Source of the DNA: a virus
IMG/VR virus record: IMGVR_UViG_3300037809_000210
Coordinates: 1-22,460 of that record
DNA: 22,460 bases
Strand: one strand, 5' to 3'
Position numbers and translations under genes: made by a program. The notes beneath the pieces are model-generated. The model was not told where the DNA came from. It searched no databases and worked only from the letters and a program-made list of their open reading frames with translations. The first letter of the stretch is position 1. Every line of letters starts with the position of its first letter. This document shows positions 1 through 7,046 of the stretch, one piece after another.

Positions 1-2
1 AA

Positions 3-62
3 ATAGAAACAGTCGACCATAACTTTTTAGTGTGGAAAACTATACATTTGGAGAACAAATAA
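3..62 (+). CDS. 3' end of an upstream gene (partial)
   Basis: An open frame enters from the left edge and reads through to a TAA at 60-62, which overlaps the ATG of the next gene as TAATG. The visible tail ends in VWKTIHLENK. The same stop/start arrangement recurs at most junctions here, which is why I take this as the true end of a gene rather than chance. Only about 19 residues are visible, too few to assign a family. Given the FolE2 gene just downstream, a pterin or deazaguanine gene is possible but is pure inference. Confidence 0.5.
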   Translation: METVDHNFLVWKTIHLENK

Positions 63-973
63 TGAGTAATGAAAAACAATGTCCATCATCTGGACCAGCT
101 ATACAACTATCAGATTTACCAAAGAACGTTGATTGGGATAACTTACCTGATGTTCAGAATTATCTATCCACTAGAGGGGCAGAGGCTAATATTCAGAAAG
201 TTGGAGTAAAAGGTGTTGAAGTACCAGTCAAGTATTTTTCAAAAGAAGGTAAAGCGATAAAGTTAAAAACGACAGTATCAGCATATGTGTCGTTAACGAA
301 AGAGACTAAAGGAATTAACATGTCACGGTTGGTTAGAACTCTTTATGATCATCTTAGTACAGATTTGAGTATTGAGTTGTTACATGATGTGTTGAATGAT
401 TATAAAGATAAACTTGAATCTCGAGATTCGTATATAAAGTTTAGATTCGACTATCCAATGAAACAGATGTCGTTGAGATCTAAGCTAGAAGGATGGCAAT
501 ATTACTCGTGTATATTAGAAGGTAAGATGGATCATAATAACGACGTCAAGTTATTTCTAACAGTCGAATACATTTATTCGTCAGCATGTCCTTGTTCGTA
601 TGAAATGGGTCAATATGTCCACGAACAGACTGGAGAGCCTGTAGTATCACATTCACAGAGAAGTACTGCAAAAGTTACCATTCAATTGAATCCTGACGAT
701 CCATATCTAATCGAGGATTTAATACTCACTATGCGTAAAGCTATACCAACAGAGGTATTGGTTATGTGTAAGAGAGAAGATGAAGCGGAGTTTGCTAGAT
801 TGAATGGTTCAAATTTACTATTTTGTGAAGATGCTGGGAGAATTGCATATGAAGCTTTAGATGGAGATTCGAGGGTTTTGGACTTTGTAGTAGTATGTGC
901 ACATCACGAATCGTTACATAAACATGATGCGATATCAGTTATATATAAAGGTGTAGATGGAGGTTTAAGATAA
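62..973 (+). CDS. folE2: GTP cyclohydrolase I type IB (FolE2)
   Basis: FolE2 converts GTP to 7,8-dihydroneopterin triphosphate, the entry point to folate and to queuosine/7-deazaguanine synthesis. The 303-aa product carries the family landmarks: KGINMSRL (about 83-90), the metal/catalytic segment ACPCS (about 175-179), SHSQRS (196-201), an EDAGR stretch near 256-260 and ESLHKHDA (283-290). This is the metal-flexible type IB enzyme, unrelated in sequence to FolE type IA. I start it at ATG 62, which has GGAG at 50-53 about 8 nt upstream and overlaps the preceding stop; an in-frame GTG at 32 would add ten residues. It ends in a TAATG overlap with the dUTPase-like gene. Phages carrying FolE-type enzymes often use them for modified guanines, but no QueC/D/E or DNA transglycosylase gene is inside this window, so the destination of the product is unknown. 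Confidence 0.93.
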   Translation: MSNEKQCPSSGPAIQLSDLPKNVDWDNLPDVQNYLSTRGAEANIQKVGVKGVEVPVKYFSKEGKAIKLKTTVSAYVSLTKETKGINMSRLVRTLYDHLSTDLSIELLHDVLNDYKDKLESRDSYIKFRFDYPMKQMSLRSKLEGWQYYSCILEGKMDHNNDVKLFLTVEYIYSSACPCSYEMGQYVHEQTGEPVVSHSQRSTAKVTIQLNPDDPYLIEDLILTMRKAIPTEVLVMCKREDEAEFARLNGSNLLFCEDAGRIAYEALDGDSRVLDFVVVCAHHESLHKHDAISVIYKGVDGGLR

Positions 974-1488
974 TGTTTATTAATCCAAAAAAAGCGATTG
1001 ATAATGGTTGGCTTCAATACGTACCGTCTAAATGTATACAACCTAACGCGGTGGATATTCCAATGACAAGGATGTGGGAAGTTCAAGATGACGTTTTTGT
1101 GTTGAATGTAGATGGAAAAACTCACAGATCGAGAGTAGAGCTAACACCTACAATGGTAGATGATAATGTAGGTAGGTCAAGCCTTTGGGAAATTGGAACG
1201 GGGTCATATGATTTTATGAGTAATGTATATGTAAAAGTTCCAGAAGGGCATGTTGGATGGTTACATACTAGATCAACTTTAAATCGGAACGGATTATTTG
1301 TCCATTCTGGTATATACGATTCAGGGTTCGAAGGTCCAGTTTGCGGTATGTTATATAATCACATAGGAACCGCTCATTTAGAAGTTGATGCTTGTGTAGC
1401 TCAATTTATTATTGCTGAATCAGATTCACAAGGTATTTACACTGGTGATTATAACATGAAAGATGGTGAGGTGTGGCATGAGCGATAA
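973..1488 (+). CDS. dUTPase / dCTP deaminase superfamily protein, probably dUTPase
   Basis: This 171-aa protein belongs to the trimeric dUTPase/Dcd fold, which removes dUTP (or deaminates dCTP) to keep uracil out of DNA. The N-terminal QPNAVDI (about 23-29) resembles the Dcd/Dut opening motif. TRST (99-102) matches the GRSS phosphate-binding motif. GIYDSGFEG (113-121) matches dUTPase motif III with the catalytic-type Asp116. VAQFIIAE (142-149) matches the following strand. The Glu that Dcd uses in its LEFYN segment is replaced (GMLYN), so hydrolysis of dUTP is more likely than deamination of dCTP. It starts at the ATG in the TAATG overlap with folE2. Its 3' end overlaps the next gene by 11 nt. 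Confidence 0.85.
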   Translation: MFINPKKAIDNGWLQYVPSKCIQPNAVDIPMTRMWEVQDDVFVLNVDGKTHRSRVELTPTMVDDNVGRSSLWEIGTGSYDFMSNVYVKVPEGHVGWLHTRSTLNRNGLFVHSGIYDSGFEGPVCGMLYNHIGTAHLEVDACVAQFIIAESDSQGIYTGDYNMKDGEVWHER

Positions 1489-1885
1489 TATAAAACGTGG
1501 AGTTTATGCTTATAAAAATACCATTTCCGGTCATGTTATGTATATAGGATCGTCATCAAAAACGATAGCTCAGTTAGATAACACACATAGACGTGGTGAT
1601 TTAGACTTTTATTACAATAGAGGAGGTGCTACTTATAATATGACATCGTGGAGGCAAATTTTAAGAGGTCCGATAGCTCAAGAAGTTGAAGTTGGTTGGA
1701 TAGTAAAACCATCTGAGATGTCACATCCAGATGTTTTAAAATTAGAACAAACGTCTATATTAGAATATGCTGAAAAAGGAGAAGCTGTTTTTAATAAAGA
1801 CAGATATCCACATATAACGGCCTATGATAATAAAAAACGAATACAAATGTGGGCAAAAGATAAAAGGATTAGAGAACGTGGATAA
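1478..1885 (+). CDS. GIY-YIG-type nuclease-like protein
   Basis: The 135-aa product opens with GVYAYKN, a gap, then VMYIGSS (roughly residues 6-24), which reads as a diverged GIY-YIG signature. A Glu in LEQTSILEYAE, followed by a VFNKDRYP segment, sits where GIY-YIG domains keep the metal-binding Glu and the closing Asn. Such domains occur in homing endonucleases, UvrC and small phage nucleases. No extra DNA-binding module is visible; the protein is essentially the domain alone. The ATG at 1478 has a GAGGTG ribosome site just upstream; an in-frame ATG at 1463 is less well placed. It overlaps both neighbours (dUTPase by 11 nt, the clamp by 8 nt), so it is translationally embedded rather than a clean insertion. 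The tyrosine variation in the first half of the motif makes catalytic activity uncertain. Confidence 0.7.
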   Translation: MSDNIKRGVYAYKNTISGHVMYIGSSSKTIAQLDNTHRRGDLDFYYNRGGATYNMTSWRQILRGPIAQEVEVGWIVKPSEMSHPDVLKLEQTSILEYAEKGEAVFNKDRYPHITAYDNKKRIQMWAKDKRIRERG

Positions 1886-2594
1886 AAATAAATTAGAACA
1901 ATTCATCGTAAAGTACAATTTAGGTGGGAATGTTGATAGCGTTAAATGGGTATGTAAAGGTGACACTTTATCGACGTCATTTATTACTGATAGTAAATCT
2001 TTACTAGGAAACGTGTCAGTTGATAATTTTAAGTTTTGTAACGCAGATATTGGAGTCTACTCGACTAGTCAATTACAACGGTTGTTGAATACAGTTGACA
2101 ATTCTATGGAAATTGATGTGGTAGATATAAATGGCAAACCCATCTCACTAACATTTTCTGATACCAATTCAACTTGCAATTTTATATTAGCAGATTTATC
2201 TATAATTTCAACTCCACCCAAACTCAAGAATATGCCTGAGTTTGAAACTAGAGTTGATATTACTAATAACTTTACTACAACTTTTATACGAGGTAAATCA
2301 GCATTACCAGATGCGTCAACTTTTACTGTAATGGATAGGGGTGGTTTGAAGTTTGTTATTGGATATTCTACAACAAACACTAATAGAGTTACTATGGCGT
2401 TATCCACAAATGAATTACACATGCCTGAGTATATATCATTTAACGCTGAATTGTTTAAGGAAATATTAATAGCTAACAAAGAGTGTACTGGAGGGATTAT
2501 GGAAATATCTAATAGTGGATTATTACATATTAGTTTTCAACTTGGAGATTTTAAATCAGAGTACTATTTAGTAGCTCAGCAGGGTCATTCTTAA
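1878..2594 (+). CDS. 45: DNA polymerase sliding clamp (T4 gp45-like)
   Basis: Trimeric sliding clamp that encircles DNA and tethers the replicative polymerase; in T4 it also activates late transcription. The 238-aa length is close to T4 gp45 (228 aa). The sequence has the low-complexity beta-rich character of PCNA-like clamps, with a two-domain layout and the closing strand YYLVAQ. Recognition rests on this pattern and on position immediately before gp44, the T4 order, more than on short motifs. I choose GTG at 1878, which overlaps the preceding stop by 8 nt and has an AAGGA-like site upstream. An ATG at 1824 would give 256 aa but would overlap the GIY-YIG gene by 62 nt with an un-clamp-like leader. 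One base separates its stop from the gp44 start. Confidence 0.85.
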   Translation: MDKNKLEQFIVKYNLGGNVDSVKWVCKGDTLSTSFITDSKSLLGNVSVDNFKFCNADIGVYSTSQLQRLLNTVDNSMEIDVVDINGKPISLTFSDTNSTCNFILADLSIISTPPKLKNMPEFETRVDITNNFTTTFIRGKSALPDASTFTVMDRGGLKFVIGYSTTNTNRVTMALSTNELHMPEYISFNAELFKEILIANKECTGGIMEISNSGLLHISFQLGDFKSEYYLVAQQGHS

Positions 2595-2595
2595 T

Positions 2596-3519
2596 ATGGC
2601 TACTGAACATACATTATGGGTAGAACAGTATCGGCCAAATACACTGGATACTTACATTGGGAATAATCATCTCAAAAGTAAAGTATCTGCTTACCTTGAG
2701 AGTGGTGACTTACCGCATTTGTTATTATACGGAAAGGCCGGAACTGGTAAGACCACTCTCGCTAAATTAATCGTTAATAATATTGAATGTGACTATTTGT
2801 ACATTAATGCTAGTGATGAGAATAGTGTAGATGTAGTACGAACTAAAATAAAAAGTTTTGCATCATCTGTTGGGTTTAAAGATTTAAAAGTCGTTATATT
2901 AGATGAAGCTGATTTTATAACACCACAAGGACTAGCGGCGTTAAGAAATTTAATGGAGACTTTCAGTAAACATACAAGATTTATATTAACTTGTAATTAT
3001 ATCGAGCGTATTATAGATCCCATTCAAAGTAGATGTCAATCATTTCAAACAATTCCACCATCGAAAAGGGAAGTAGCTATACATTCGACAAATATATTAG
3101 ATAGTGAGAATATCAATTATAGTATAGATGATGTAGCTTTGATAATCAATTCAGGGTATCCTGATATAAGACGGATTATCAATTCACTACAACGTCAATC
3201 TATTAATGGGTTATTGTCTATAGATAAACATAGCGTTGTTGAAAACGACTACAAGTTGAAGATATTGGAAGTGATTCAAACTCAAGATAAGAAATCAGCA
3301 TTTACCACGATAAGGCAATTATTAGCTGATAGTAAGATAACAGATTTTGCAGATTTATTTCGACTGTTATACGATAGTGTTGATACTTATGGTAAAGGGT
3401 ATATCGCTGAAGTTATATTAATTATAGCAAAATATGAACAATCTGATGTCGTGGTCGTTGATAAAGAAATTAACACTATGGCTATGATGATAGAAATACT
3501 AGGAGTTATAAAACCGTGA
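2596..3519 (+). CDS. 44: Clamp-loader AAA+ ATPase large subunit (T4 gp44-like)
   Basis: This subunit, four copies per loader with one gp62 in T4, uses ATP to open and load the gp45 ring at primer-template junctions. The 307-aa protein (T4 gp44: 319) begins with the RFC-box-like WVEQYRP (8-14). It has Walker A GKAGTGKT (46-53), Walker B VVILDEAD (99-106) and the SRC motif supplying the trans arginine finger (145-147). Sensor 2-type sequence GYPDIRR follows near residue 190, then the helical collar domain. All catalytic features are intact. The start ATG lies one base after the clamp stop. Its stop overlaps the GTG of the zinc-ribbon gene. Confidence 0.95.
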   Translation: MATEHTLWVEQYRPNTLDTYIGNNHLKSKVSAYLESGDLPHLLLYGKAGTGKTTLAKLIVNNIECDYLYINASDENSVDVVRTKIKSFASSVGFKDLKVVILDEADFITPQGLAALRNLMETFSKHTRFILTCNYIERIIDPIQSRCQSFQTIPPSKREVAIHSTNILDSENINYSIDDVALIINSGYPDIRRIINSLQRQSINGLLSIDKHSVVENDYKLKILEVIQTQDKKSAFTTIRQLLADSKITDFADLFRLLYDSVDTYGKGYIAEVILIIAKYEQSDVVVVDKEINTMAMMIEILGVIKP

Positions 3520-3773
3520 ATATGAAAGCACAAAAACAATTTCAACCACCACATCAGGAGTTAGATTTAACTAAAGCTGATACAGAATCGTGTGATAAGT
3601 GCGGAAATTATCTATTTATCCACTCATTTATCATAAAGAAGATCTCTGCGATAATGTCACCTACAGGGAAAGAATCGCTAATACCGGTTCAGGTGTACAG
3701 CTGTGGGAATTGTGGTGCTGTACCTGAGAAATTGTTAAAGGGAAGTGGAGTATTTCCAGATAATGCCGAATAA
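3516..3773 (+). CDS. Small zinc-ribbon protein
   Basis: The 85-aa product has two CxxC knuckles, CDKCG (C26, C29) and CGNCG (C63, C66), 33 residues apart, the layout of a single zinc ribbon. The N-terminal 20 residues are hydrophilic and Gln/His-rich. It sits between gp44 and gp62, which are adjacent in T4, so it may be a small replication or transcription accessory factor; that role is inferred from position only. GTG at 3516 has AGGAG (3501-3505) about 10 nt upstream; ATG at 3522 is the alternative and removes two residues. Its end overlaps the probable 51-aa gene. Confidence 0.75.
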   Translation: MNMKAQKQFQPPHQELDLTKADTESCDKCGNYLFIHSFIIKKISAIMSPTGKESLIPVQVYSCGNCGAVPEKLLKGSGVFPDNAE

Positions 3774-3918
3774 TAAATCAAATACAGCGGGTAAGGGTGA
3801 TAAGCTCAGGAGAGGTATAACACAGGATGAGTGGGAAAAAAATTGGGAAGAAATCTTCAGTAAAAAGAAAAACGTTATTCGAACACCTGAACCACCTAAC
3901 AGCGGTTCAAACGAATGA
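3763..3918 (+). CDS. Probable small gene overlapping the 5' end of gene 62
   Basis: An ATG at 3763 overlaps the end of the zinc-ribbon gene and opens a 51-aa frame ending at TGA 3916-3918. The peptide is hydrophilic and very basic at first, then reads DEWEKNWEEIFSKKK (about 22-36), then a Pro/Ser/Asn-rich tail. The Trp/Phe-containing core is not what a chance frame usually gives and resembles short charged proteins seen in marine podo- and myoviruses, though I cannot name a family. Its last 92 nt are shared with the gp62 frame, so two proteins would be encoded in different frames there. If it is not real, the stretch 3774-3826 would be an untranslated gap, unusual for this window. Confidence 0.55.
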   Translation: MPNNKSNTAGKGDKLRRGITQDEWEKNWEEIFSKKKNVIRTPEPPNSGSNE

Positions 3919-4303
3919 CTACTGGGACACCTTATCATTAGAGGATAAGAAATCATGGTCTAATTATATGATTAATAGGTTTTTATCAATGAAACCTGAA
4001 TGGGTTGTAATTGTAAATGAATTTCAAAAGTACACGCTAGATCCTAAAATATTATATAAATTATATATAGACGTGATACCTAAACGTAAACAATATATTA
4101 AATACATAAAGGAAAAAGATAATATGAAATATCCACAATGGGTTTTAGAGGCAATCTCTAAACATTACGAAGTTAGTATCAAACAATCATATGAATACGT
4201 AGAAGTGTTCTTAATGACTGAAGGTGGTAAAGTTGAACTTCACGATTTATTAGCAAAATATGGCGTTGATCCTAAAGAGTTAAAAAAACTAAATCTAAGA
4301 TAG
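3827..4303 (+). CDS. 62: Clamp-loader small subunit (T4 gp62-like)
   Basis: gp62 is the single non-ATPase subunit that completes the T4-type clamp loader with gp44. The 158-aa product has the recognisable LFEHLNHLT (17-25) near its start, the YMINRFLSM helix (47-55), and a segment YKLYIDVIPKRKQYIKYIK (77-95) matching the basic VPRGKRY region of T4 gp62. A helix WVLEAISKHYEVS (105-117) matches LAKRYQV of T4. The C-terminus LLAKYGVDPKELKKL also fits. It is shorter than T4 gp62 (187 aa). The first 15 residues are Lys/Ser-rich and lie in the overlap with the small upstream frame, so the true start could be slightly downstream. ATG 3827 has AGGAG about 15 nt upstream and a closer AGG. Confidence 0.82.
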   Translation: MSGKKIGKKSSVKRKTLFEHLNHLTAVQTNDYWDTLSLEDKKSWSNYMINRFLSMKPEWVVIVNEFQKYTLDPKILYKLYIDVIPKRKQYIKYIKEKDNMKYPQWVLEAISKHYEVSIKQSYEYVEVFLMTEGGKVELHDLLAKYGVDPKELKKLNLR

Positions 4304-4312
4304 GGGGAACAC

Positions 4313-4858
4313 ATGAGTAGTATAGACAATCTGTTTAAACAAATAGAATGGGGCATCAACCTCAAATCCAATACAGTATATCTAACATACGATATTGATT
4401 CAGATCAGTTACATTCAATTATGTCTAGATTTGATGCAATGTCTCAGTATAATGGAGGGGAAGATCTTAATCTTATCATATCATCATATGGTGGTGATGT
4501 ATATTCAATGTTAGGGACTATTGATTACTTTAAGTCATTACCAGTTAAAGTGAATACCCATGCTGTGGGGACAGCTATGTCAGCTGCAGCAGTTATACTA
4601 GCATGTGGTACTGGTGAGAGAACTATGACTGAAAATTCTACAGTGATGATACATGAAGGCTCAGCATTTGAAGCTGGGAAGACGTCAGATGTGCTGAAGG
4701 GTGCAGATCACTTAAAAAAGCTTCAGTCGAATATTAATCGAATATTAGGTGACGTTACAACCAAATCACATACATTCTGGGATGAAGTTAGTAAACAAGA
4801 TACATATTTAACAGCAGAAGAATCGTTGAAATATGGTATAATTGATAGGATAATATAA
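4313..4858 (+). CDS. clpP: ClpP-type serine protease
   Basis: A 181-aa peptidase of the ClpP/crotonase fold. The catalytic triad is visible: Ser90 in GTAMSAAAV, His114 in VMIHEG, and Asp163 in KQDTYLTAEES, followed by the ClpP ending LKYGIIDRI. The strand IISSYGGDVY (55-64) matches the oxyanion-forming GG region. It lacks the longer propeptide region of bacterial ClpP (207 aa in E. coli). No ClpX/ClpA ATPase is in the window, so it would have to use a host unfoldase, act alone on peptides, or serve in capsid maturation; known phage roles include prohead protease folds of this type, but position in the replication block argues against that here. It has a strong AGGGGGAAC ribosome site before ATG 4313 and a TAATG overlap with the next gene. 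Confidence 0.92.
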   Translation: MSSIDNLFKQIEWGINLKSNTVYLTYDIDSDQLHSIMSRFDAMSQYNGGEDLNLIISSYGGDVYSMLGTIDYFKSLPVKVNTHAVGTAMSAAAVILACGTGERTMTENSTVMIHEGSAFEAGKTSDVLKGADHLKKLQSNINRILGDVTTKSHTFWDEVSKQDTYLTAEESLKYGIIDRII

Positions 4859-5271
4859 TGACTAACTTGAAAGAAGGTAGTAAACGTATATTATACGGGA
4901 ACGATGACCTCGAAGCAGATATCAACCACGACAGTGATAACGTAATTCAGTTGGTAGAACGAGAATATCCGGAATTGATGGCTGAGTTCAGAAGAATTCA
5001 ACGAGAACAATATAACCTATTCGCGATAAAACATCACGATTACGGCCCAGGTAACATTAGTATGGGAACTGATCTAAAGGATACATCTGATGTTAAACTA
5101 TCACTCACAGCATTAGTCGTACGTATTAATGATAAGGTAAATAGATTAATCAATCTTATAATCAAACGAGATGTTGAAGGTGAAGCTGAACCGGTGATGG
5201 ATGCTTTTGCAGATTTAGCTGTATATGGTATAATAGCACAAATTGTAAAGAATGGGAAATGGCATAAATGA
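4858..5271 (+). CDS. DUF1599 / MazG-like nucleotide-associated protein
   Basis: The 137-aa protein shows the pattern of the DUF1599 family (also called nucleotide modification associated domain 1), related to all-alpha NTP pyrophosphohydrolases. After an acidic N-terminus come FAIKHHDYGPGNI (55-67), VRINDKVNRL (88-97) and a closing helix DAFADLAVYGIIA (115-127). Acidic residues on the last helix would bind a metal. A role in clearing or handling modified nucleotides is plausible and would fit FolE2 and dUTPase upstream, but the substrate cannot be read from sequence. It starts in a TAATG overlap with clpP and ends overlapping the nuclease start by 4 nt. Codon use here is notably CpG-rich (I count about 17 CpG in 414 nt). 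Confidence 0.75.
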   Translation: MTNLKEGSKRILYGNDDLEADINHDSDNVIQLVEREYPELMAEFRRIQREQYNLFAIKHHDYGPGNISMGTDLKDTSDVKLSLTALVVRINDKVNRLINLIIKRDVEGEAEPVMDAFADLAVYGIIAQIVKNGKWHK

Positions 5272-6140
5272 GTGATATAAAGTCTGTAAGCTATTCTCAG
5301 TTCTCACAATGGGTTCAGTGCCCTTGGAAGTGGAAACTAAATTATGTCGATGATATGCGAGAATTTCATGGGAATATATTTACACTTTTTGGAAGTGCAG
5401 CTCATGAAGTGATACAAGAGTATTTAACTATAATGTATACTAAAACTGCTAAAGATGCAGATGCCCTAGACTTAAACGCAATGTTGTTAGCTAGTATGAA
5501 AGAGCAGTTTATCGATATAACAAAGAGCTCGTCTGGGGTAGAACCTTGTACTCAAGATGAAATGGTAGAGTTTTACTACGATGGAGTTACGATATTAGAT
5601 TACTTGAAAAAAAATAGGAATAAATATTTTTCTAAAAGAGGATATGAGTTATTGGGTGTTGAGATTGAGTTGAAGCATCAAGTATCAGACCACATCTCAT
5701 TTAGAGGTTTTATTGATATAGCTATAAAGGATACTCTTAGAAATCGTATCAAAATTATAGATATAAAAACATCTACTGTTGGGTGGAATAAGTGGATGAA
5801 GCAAGATAAAGTAAAAAGCGATCAGTTATTGTTGTATAAGCAATTTTATTCAAAACAATACAACGTACCTTTGAATAGTATAGATGTTGAATTCTTTATA
5901 GTTAAACGTAAATTGTACGAAAAAGTCGATTTTCCGCAAAAGAGAATACAAATATTCGCCCCAGCTAATGGAACTCCATCTATAAACAAGACTATGATTC
6001 AATTTAATAGTTTTTTAGATGACGCTTTTATTGATGGTGAATATAAAACAACCGGAACTTACAGAAAAGAACCTTCTGCAAAGAATTGCAAATGGTGTGA
6101 GTTTAAAACTAAACCAGAACTATGTGATAGGAAACGATAA
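5268..6140 (+). CDS. Cas4/AddB-type PD-(D/E)XK exonuclease with Fe-S cysteines
   Basis: The 290-aa protein has the order typical of RecB/Cas4-family nucleases. SYSQFSQWVQCPWKW carries the first cysteine (C18). H46 lies in GSAAHEVIQ. Asp150 lies in GFID and the catalytic pair Asp165/Lys167 in IIDIKTS. The QxxxY helix is QLLLY (186-190). A C-terminal cysteine group has C274, C277 and C286. C18 plus these three match the four-cysteine 4Fe-4S layout of Cas4 and AddB. The expected activity is single-strand DNA exonuclease action in recombination, repair or host DNA breakdown. No Cas1, Cas2 or CRISPR array is present, so a CRISPR role is not supported. It overlaps the previous stop (ATGA) and ends in a TAATG overlap. 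Confidence 0.9.
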   Translation: MSDIKSVSYSQFSQWVQCPWKWKLNYVDDMREFHGNIFTLFGSAAHEVIQEYLTIMYTKTAKDADALDLNAMLLASMKEQFIDITKSSSGVEPCTQDEMVEFYYDGVTILDYLKKNRNKYFSKRGYELLGVEIELKHQVSDHISFRGFIDIAIKDTLRNRIKIIDIKTSTVGWNKWMKQDKVKSDQLLLYKQFYSKQYNVPLNSIDVEFFIVKRKLYEKVDFPQKRIQIFAPANGTPSINKTMIQFNSFLDDAFIDGEYKTTGTYRKEPSAKNCKWCEFKTKPELCDRKR

Positions 6141-6586
6141 TGGAAACACCATATATTAATTTATCATTAAGATTGAATTTGTCTGATTTTATAGACACTA
6201 CATATGAAAGTGTTGTTATGGATAATATTGTCAAGTCGTATTCAGATTTAAGTACACAATTCAAGTTATATTTATGGTATGATTCTGATGACGTGATACC
6301 CCATTCTAGTCTAAAAGATTTTATGTTAAAATATGAAAAAGTGTTACATTATAAAACAAAAATTAGACCCAATAATGAATTAGATAGAAGTGATTACGTG
6401 TGGTATAATGTAGAATCTGATGCATGTAATTATTCGAATATTTTCTTTAGATTTAATTATAAATATCCCGAACCTTATGGCGCATATGGGATTTTAAACG
6501 GTATAGAAGAATTTAACAAATGCGCATCGTTTTGCCTATCACCTAAAGAACAGGTGAGAAAACAAAAAAGAAATGATGGGGTGTAA
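6140..6586 (+). CDS. Hypothetical protein
   Basis: I do not recognise this 148-aa protein. It is soluble-looking, rich in Tyr, Asn and Asp, with no signal peptide or membrane segment. A middle part (about 60-115) alternates aromatic and polar residues, suggesting beta structure, and includes YVWYNVESDACNYSNIFF. The last 12 residues are basic. The TAATG overlap with the nuclease gene and a following 51-nt gap suggest it ends a transcription-translation unit. Codon choice is similar to its left-hand neighbours but richer in AT. Confidence 0.7.
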   Translation: METPYINLSLRLNLSDFIDTTYESVVMDNIVKSYSDLSTQFKLYLWYDSDDVIPHSSLKDFMLKYEKVLHYKTKIRPNNELDRSDYVWYNVESDACNYSNIFFRFNYKYPEPYGAYGILNGIEEFNKCASFCLSPKEQVRKQKRNDGV

Positions 6587-6613
6587 AATAATGGTTGTAT
6601 TGTATAGAATAAT

Positions 6614-6624
6614 GTTGTAAATTA
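6614..6624 (+). promoter_or_regulatory. GTTGTAAATTA element in intergenic gap (possible promoter part)
   Basis: This 11-mer lies in the 51-nt gap before the SLOG gene, 13 nt before its ATG. Near-identical copies occur at 18204-18214 (GTTGTATATTA, 16 nt before an ATG) and 20539-20549 (GTTGTATGTTA). These are three of the few true gaps in the window. A promoter or leader element is possible; the short distance to the start codon would leave a very short leader. Confidence 0.3.
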
Positions 6625-6637
6625 AATAGGGGATGTT

Positions 6638-7042
6638 ATGAAAAGAGTTGGCATTGTTGGTAGCAGAGAGTACACTAACCGTAAGAAGATTAAGGAGTTT
6701 ATCTTTAAATTAAAAGAAAAGTTCGGCGATGATGTTGAGATAGTGAGTGGTGGTCAAAAGTTCGGAGCTGATGGTTTAGCTAAGAAATATGCACTAGAGT
6801 TTGATATGAAATACTCAGAATTCCCACCAGCACATTACACATATAATCAACACTGTGTTAATGAATCTAAATATTATGGTAAGCCGTATGGTGTTTGGTA
6901 TTATGCTAAACGTAATAAAGAAATCGCTGAATATAGTGATTGCATTATAGCGTTTATACCTGAAGGTAAGGTGTCTAAAGGGACGCTGAATACTATAGGA
7001 TACGCTGAAGATTTAAATAAAAAAGTAGTAATTTTAAATTAA
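6638..7042 (+). CDS. SLOG-fold nucleotide-binding protein (YspA/DprA-like)
   Basis: The 134-aa product is a compact Rossmann-like SLOG domain. It opens GIVGSREY (5-12), has SGGQKFGADGLA (37-48), and RNKEIAEYSDCIIAF (92-106), where the family binds the nucleotide ligand and the Asp precedes a hydrophobic strand; it closes with GYAEDLNKKVVIL. SLOG proteins bind nucleotides or cytokinin-like and NAD-derived molecules, and some relatives act in phage defence; DprA binds DNA. Which applies here is unknown. It has its own strong site (AGGGGAT) and follows one of the few real gaps, so it may start a new transcription unit. Confidence 0.85.
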   Translation: MKRVGIVGSREYTNRKKIKEFIFKLKEKFGDDVEIVSGGQKFGADGLAKKYALEFDMKYSEFPPAHYTYNQHCVNESKYYGKPYGVWYYAKRNKEIAEYSDCIIAFIPEGKVSKGTLNTIGYAEDLNKKVVILN

Positions 7043-7046
7043 TTCG

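Noticed and set aside
1824-1877. ATG 1824 as the clamp start
   Set aside because: It would overlap the GIY-YIG gene by 62 nt and add an 18-residue leader; GTG 1878 gives a length close to T4 gp45 with a usual short overlap.
2069-2479. 136-codon minus-strand frame within the clamp gene
   Set aside because: Complete overlap with gp45, no ribosome site, and no other minus-strand gene in the window.
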